DNA from: Chloroflexota bacterium
GTDB taxonomy: Bacteria > Chloroflexota > UBA6077
Direction: 5' to 3'
NCBI GenBank assembly: GCA_021806765.1
Contig: JAJZQR010000036.1
Coordinates: 1-27,880, forward strand
Length of the DNA: 27,880 bases
How positions within the stretch are numbered: the first letter of the stretch is position 1; every line of letters begins with the position of its first letter. Both the position numbers and the translations under genes were made by a program. The notes beneath the pieces were generated by a model. That model was not told the origin of the DNA. It worked only from the letters and a program-made list of their open reading frames with translations, and ran no database searches. Positions 24,475 to 27,880 of this stretch are shown here, piece after piece.

Positions 24475-24813
24475 CTATGCCTCCCTCTCCTTGACCACCA
24501 CTGTAATGTGGCTGGAGCGCTTGATGATGGGGGCCGCACGACCCCTCGCCCTGGCCCTGAACCGCTTCAGGCTGCGACCAGGATCAGCGACTACCTGAAC
24601 CACGTACAGATCATCGGTAGAAAGATTGTAGTTGTTCTCTGCGTTCGCTGCGGCAGACTTCACAGCCTTGGCGATGGGGTCCCCGGCCTTGTTGGGGATC
24701 AACTCCAGCGCCGCCATGGCCTCCCGCACGCTCTTCCCCTTTATCGCGTTGCCCACCAGGCGCACCTTCCTCGGAGACATCCGAATGTGCCTGGCAATTG
24801 CCCGAACTTCCAT
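24475..24813 (-). CDS. rplV: 50S ribosomal protein L22 (uL22)
   Basis: A 112-residue L22, whose extended hairpin lines the exit tunnel. Markers are ARHIRMSPRKVRLVGNAIKG, AAANAENNYNLSTDDLYV and the RARGRAAPIIKRSSHITV loop (about 87-104). ATG start with AGGAG 6 bases upstream, 9 bases after rpsS. Confidence 0.97.
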   Translation of the reverse strand: MEVRAIARHIRMSPRKVRLVGNAIKGKSVREAMAALELIPNKAGDPIAKAVKSAAANAENNYNLSTDDLYVVQVVADPGRSLKRFRARARGRAAPIIKRSSHITVVVKEREA

Positions 24814-24822
24814 CGTCTTCTC

Positions 24823-25107
24823 CTATCGCACCGAGGTCGACTTCTCGCCCCGGCCCACGTGACCCCGGAAGTGGCGTGTAGGCGCAAACTCGCCCAGCTT
24901 GTGCCCCACCATGTTCTCGCTGATGTATATCGGCACGTGCCTGCGGCCATCGTGAACCGCAATGGTGTGCCCCACCATCTGAGGAAAAATCGTCGAGTCC
25001 CGCGACCAGGTCTTGATCACCCGGCGCTCCCCGGTGGCGTTGAGCACCTCTATTTTCCTCAGCAACCGGCCGTCCACATACGGCCCTTTCTTCAAAGAAC
25101 GGGACAT
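24823..25107 (-). CDS. rpsS: 30S ribosomal protein S19 (uS19)
   Basis: A 94-residue S19 of the 30S head. Markers are [36 protein letters not shown] and the end [17 protein letters not shown] 25107 has AGGAGG 5-6 bases upstream, the best site in its neighbourhood; an in-frame GTG 6 bases earlier lies inside that site. Confidence 0.97.
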   Translation of the reverse strand: MSRSLKKGPYVDGRLLRKIEVLNATGERRVIKTWSRDSTIFPQMVGHTIAVHDGRRHVPIYISENMVGHKLGEFAPTRHFRGHVGRGEKSTSVR

Positions 25108-25126
25108 CCCCACCTCCTACCAGAGG

Positions 25127-25960
25127 TCATCGACGACCTGATTTCCTCGGTTTGATAATCAGCTCTTTGCCCAACTTCCGGCGCCGCGTCTTGAAGCCCA
25201 TCGCAGGCTTGCCCCAGGGGGTCTGCGGCTGCCCGCCGATGGGGGCCTTGCCCTCGCCACCACCATGGGGGTGGTCCCTGGGCGTCATAGCCGAACCGCG
25301 AACCGTCGGGCGAATGCCCATGTTCCGCGTCCGTCCGGCCTTCCCAATCTTCACCAGACCGTGGTCCAGGTTCCCCACCTGCCCGATAGTGGCCGTGCAG
25401 CGGACGCTGACCACGCGAACCTCACCCGAAGGCAATCGGACCTGAGCCCGCTCCCCATCCTTGGCCATCAGCTGAGCTGCGGCCCCGGCGCTACGTACCA
25501 ATTGGGCGCCCTTGCCAGGGTACAGCTCGATGCCGTGGATCTGAGTACCCACCGGAATGGCGCTCAACGGTAGCGTGTTCCCGCGATTGAGTTCAGCCTC
25601 GGCTCCGGAGACGATCCTGTCCCCCACCCGCAGCCCGTTGGTGGCTATCACGTAGCGCTTCTCTCCGTCCTCGTAGCGCACCAACGCGATCCGGGCCGAG
25701 CGGTTCGGATCGTACTCGATCGCCTCTACGACCGCAGCCACTCCCACTCGGTCGCGCTTGAGGTCGATGACGCGATACTTCCGCTTGCTTCCGCCGCCGC
25801 GATGCCGGACCGTGATCCGCCCGTGAGCGTTGCGCCCGGCGGTCTTCTTCAGAGGCTTCGTCAGCGACTTCTCCGGCTTATCCTTCGTAATCTCCTCGAA
25901 GGTTAAGCCGGTCATCCCTCGGCGGCCGGCCGACGTCGGCTTGTAAGCTCTAATAGGCAC
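25127..25960 (-). CDS. rplB: 50S ribosomal protein L2 (uL2)
   Basis: A 277-residue L2, close to the peptidyl transferase centre and essential for subunit joining. It opens [17 protein letters not shown]; the signature [14 protein letters not shown] begins at H230. GTG 25960 is chosen, with GGGAGG 8-9 bases upstream; the longer frame reads through rplW sequence and has no support. It is 13 bases after rplW. Confidence 0.97.
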   Translation of the reverse strand: MPIRAYKPTSAGRRGMTGLTFEEITKDKPEKSLTKPLKKTAGRNAHGRITVRHRGGGSKRKYRVIDLKRDRVGVAAVVEAIEYDPNRSARIALVRYEDGEKRYVIATNGLRVGDRIVSGAEAELNRGNTLPLSAIPVGTQIHGIELYPGKGAQLVRSAGAAAQLMAKDGERAQVRLPSGEVRVVSVRCTATIGQVGNLDHGLVKIGKAGRTRNMGIRPTVRGSAMTPRDHPHGGGEGKAPIGGQPQTPWGKPAMGFKTRRRKLGKELIIKPRKSGRR

Positions 25961-25973
25961 CTGCCGATCCTCC

Positions 25974-26261
25974 CTAGACTCCCTCGTACAGCTCCTCAAT
26001 GCGCTGGCCGGGCTTCAGAGTGACGATCGCCTTCTTCCAGTTCGGCGACATCCCCTTTCGGCGCCCGATGCCCCGCTCCTTGCCGCGTACGTTGATCACG
26101 TTTACGTCGGCAACCGCGACCTTAAAGATCTTCTCCACCGCCTCGCGGATCTGGACCTTGTTCGCCTCCCGGGCTACCTGGAAGGTGTACTTCCCTTCGG
26201 CTACCTGGTTGGTGTTCTTCTCCGTGATCAACGGCCGTTCGATAACCTGCCAAATCTCCAT
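25974..26261 (-). CDS. rplW: 50S ribosomal protein L23 (uL23)
   Basis: A 95-residue L23, the docking site for trigger factor and signal recognition particle. It has [26 protein letters not shown] sequence at the start, [20 protein letters not shown] and [19 protein letters not shown] start, 3 bases after the rplD stop; the binding site (GGGGG) is distant, suggesting coupling to rplD. Confidence 0.96.
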   Translation of the reverse strand: MEIWQVIERPLITEKNTNQVAEGKYTFQVAREANKVQIREAVEKIFKVAVADVNVINVRGKERGIGRRKGMSPNWKKAIVTLKPGQRIEELYEGV

Positions 26262-26264
26262 GGC

Positions 26265-26894
26265 TCAGTGAACCCCCAACCACGCCGTTATCGCCTTCAC
26301 CGCGTCCACGGTCATTACCACCCGGTCGCGGCTCAACAGATCCAGCAGGTTCATGGTGCTCGGATCCACAGTGAGCAGCCCCGGAATGTTGTTGGCGGCC
26401 CGCTTCACGCTCTCGTCCATCTCGGGCAGGACGATCATCGCCTTGCCCTCGACACCCAGCCCCTTCAACACCCCGACCATCTCCTTGGTCCGCGGCTGCT
26501 CCATCTCGAGCCGTTCCAGCACCAGCAGCCGCTCCTCGGACACCGTGGAAGACAGAACCGACCGCAGCGCCAGCCTCCTCATCTTCCTCGGTATGCTCTG
26601 ACCGTATGAGCGCGGGTGAGGGCCAAAGGCTACGCCTCCACCCTTCCAGTGAGGCGCCCGCCGGCTGCCCTGTCGAGCCCGCCCAGTCCCTTTCTGCCGC
26701 CACAGCTTCGCCCCGGACGCGTTCACCTCACCACGGGTCTTCGTGTCCGAGGTGCCACGCCTGGCGTTGGCCATCTGGCACACCACAGCCTGATGCACCA
26801 CGGAAGGGTTGGGCTCCATCCCGAAGACGTAGTTGTCCAGCTCTATCTGGCCGACTACCTCGCCAGCCATGTTGAGAATGTTTACCTGCGCCAT
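26265..26894 (-). CDS. rplD: 50S ribosomal protein L4 (uL4)
   Basis: A 209-residue L4, with a tunnel-lining loop. Markers are MAQVNILNMAGEVVG, the loop TRGEVNASGAKLWRQKGTGRAR and GGGVAFGPHPRSYG. ATG 26894 has AGGGG 8 bases upstream; the longer frame reading back into rplC is rejected. In E. coli L4 represses the S10 operon; the leader where that would happen is outside the window. Confidence 0.97.
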   Translation of the reverse strand: MAQVNILNMAGEVVGQIELDNYVFGMEPNPSVVHQAVVCQMANARRGTSDTKTRGEVNASGAKLWRQKGTGRARQGSRRAPHWKGGGVAFGPHPRSYGQSIPRKMRRLALRSVLSSTVSEERLLVLERLEMEQPRTKEMVGVLKGLGVEGKAMIVLPEMDESVKRAANNIPGLLTVDPSTMNLLDLLSRDRVVMTVDAVKAITAWLGVH

Positions 26895-26899
26895 TCGTA

Positions 26900-27532
26900 T
26901 CACCCCTCCCGGCCGCCGCTGCGCCGAAGCACCAGGAGGCCTTTGGACGCCCCCGGAACCGCGCCCTCCACGGCCAACAGGTTCCTGTCGGCGTCGCATT
27001 GGACCACTCGCAGGTTCTTCACGGTAATCTGAACGTCACCGGAGTGCCCCGCCATTCGGGTCCCCTTCAGAACCCGGCCAGGCGTCGTGGAGGAACCGAT
27101 AGAACCTGCGGCACGATGCCGGTCCGACTGCCCGTGCGTCTTCGGGCCGCCGTGGAAGCCGTGGCGCTTCACCCCCCCGGTGAAGCCCCGGCCCTTGCTC
27201 CGGCCGCTGACCGTCACTAGATCGCCGGGCTGAAACATGCCTACGTCGACCTTGTCCCCCACCTTCGCCTCGACCCCACCCTCGGTTCGAAACTCGGTCA
27301 GATGCTTCAAGGAGGGAAGGCCGTTCTTCTCAAGGTGCCCTCGCTCACCCTTACTCAGTTTGCGGCTCTCTTCGAAACCTATCTGAACCGCCTCGTATCC
27401 GTCCGTGTTGGCCGACTTGACCTGGGTCACGTAGCATGGGCCGGCCTGGATGACCGTAACCGCAATCATCCCGCGTCCCTCTTCGAACACCCTGGTCATG
27501 CCGACCTTCCGGCCCATGATTCCATCGATCAT
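26900..27532 (-). CDS. rplC: 50S ribosomal protein L3 (uL3)
   Basis: A 210-residue L3 near the peptidyl transferase centre. It opens [16 protein letters not shown], has [20 protein letters not shown] (about 121-140) whose loop contacts the active site, then [22 protein letters not shown] start with GGGAG 6 bases upstream. A 98-base spacer with repeat arrays lies between it and rpsJ. Confidence 0.97.
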   Translation of the reverse strand: MIDGIMGRKVGMTRVFEEGRGMIAVTVIQAGPCYVTQVKSANTDGYEAVQIGFEESRKLSKGERGHLEKNGLPSLKHLTEFRTEGGVEAKVGDKVDVGMFQPGDLVTVSGRSKGRGFTGGVKRHGFHGGPKTHGQSDRHRAAGSIGSSTTPGRVLKGTRMAGHSGDVQITVKNLRVVQCDADRNLLAVEGAVPGASKGLLVLRRSGGREG

Positions 27533-27549
27533 GCGCTACTCCCAAACCC

Positions 27550-27618
27550 AGGACTCAGGACCGTCGACAAAGGGCTGAGGGGATCTGACGCAGTCCCCAG
27601 TCCCCAGTCCTCAGTCCT
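27550..27618. repeat. 7-base repeat arrays in the rpsJ-rplC gap
   Basis: At 27591-27618 four tandem 7-base units occur (CAGTCCC twice, then CAGTCCT twice). At 27550-27563 two units of the reverse complement family (AGGACTC, AGGACCG) occur. The arms could pair in the transcript. The tandem array ends 12 bases from the rpsJ stop. Confidence 0.8.
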
Positions 27619-27630
27619 ACGACCCTGTGA

Positions 27631-27880
27631 TTACAACTTAATCTCTATGTCGACCCCGGCCGGCAGGTTCAACCTGGTGAGCGCATCGATCGTCTTAGAG
27701 GTTGGCTCCAGCACGTCGATCAGCCGCTTGTGGGTACGAATCTCGAACTGCTCCCGCGAGTCCTTATCGATAAAGGGCGAGCGGATGACGGTGTACTTCT
27801 CAATCTTCGTGGGCAGGGGCACCGGGCCCGCTACCGCCGCTCCAGTCCGCTCGGCCGTATCCACAATCTGCGCGGCCGAC
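27631..27880 (-). CDS. rpsJ: 30S ribosomal protein S10 (uS10), 5' end cut by window edge
   Basis: The C-terminal 82 residues of S10 are visible, from [14 protein letters not shown] at the edge to GVDIEIKL and TAA. About 20 N-terminal residues lie beyond the right edge. The codon at 27864 is GTG for an internal valine, not a start. Diagnostic parts are [36 protein letters not shown] and the [17 protein letters not shown] stretch. S10 is a 30S head protein and also NusE in transcription antitermination. It is the first gene of the cluster visible here. Confidence 0.97.
   Translation of the reverse strand, partial: SAAQIVDTAERTGAAVAGPVPLPTKIEKYTVIRSPFIDKDSREQFEIRTHKRLIDVLEPTSKTIDALTRLNLPAGVDIEIKL

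Noticed and set aside
11554..27618. CRISPR array
   Set aside because: The repeats are 7 or 8 bases, tandem with no unique spacers, and no cas genes are present.

Overview
This looks like chromosomal DNA from a GC-rich bacterium (low-60s % GC by eye) with many GTG and TTG starts. It has two parts: a fatty-acid beta-oxidation and electron-transfer neighbourhood (about 1-10.9 kb), and the S10-spc-alpha ribosomal protein superoperon extended by truA-rplM-rpsI (about 11.1 kb to the right edge, all on the minus strand). The combination of zinc-ligand forms of S4, S14, L24 and L36, an EtfD-type ETF:quinone oxidoreductase, a decaprenyl-phosphate phosphoribosyltransferase-like UbiA protein and GC-rich intergenic repeats would fit Chloroflexota. 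That assignment is an inference: the sequence does not prove it, and Actinomycetota-like relatives are not excluded.

Region 1 (1-11.0 kb). A ThDP-dependent enzyme with its own promoter (plus strand) converges on a minus-strand operon read as etfD (membrane Fe-S ETF:quinone oxidoreductase), etfB, etfA, thiolase. Divergent from etfD, a plus-strand group encodes a nitronate monooxygenase-like flavoprotein, an enoyl-CoA hydratase, a 3-hydroxyacyl-CoA dehydrogenase and a UbiA-family prenyltransferase. Together these supply three beta-oxidation steps (hydration, oxidation, thiolysis). They also supply the route by which acyl-CoA dehydrogenase electrons pass through ETF and EtfD to the quinone pool. 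The acyl-CoA dehydrogenase itself is not in the window.

Region 2 (11.1-27.88 kb). Transcription runs right to left: rpsJ (cut by the right edge), rplC, rplD, rplW, rplB, rpsS, rplV, rpsC, rplP, rpmC, rpsQ, rplN, rplX, rplE, rpsN, rpsH, rplF, rplR, rpsE, rpmD, rplO, secY, adk, infA, rpmJ, rpsM, rpsK, rpsD, rpoA, rplQ, truA, rplM, rpsI, then a rho-independent-type terminator. The map gene often found between adk and infA is absent. Many genes overlap by 1-23 bases and most starts have clear purine-rich ribosome binding sites, so I have moved several starts inward from the longest possible frame.

The most unusual structure is in the gaps. At least seven spacers of the superoperon, and two outside it, are filled with degenerate tandem units of 7 or 8 bases arranged as inverted pairs. 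Each gap has its own unit sequence but the architecture is the same: after the upstream stop, before the downstream ribosome binding site. The second notable item is EtfD, whose first CCG (cysteine-rich) domain has lost all its expected cysteine ligands while the second is intact. The rest is ordinary housekeeping. I found no RNA genes, CRISPR array, transposase or phage gene, and no gene-free stretch over 300 bases.
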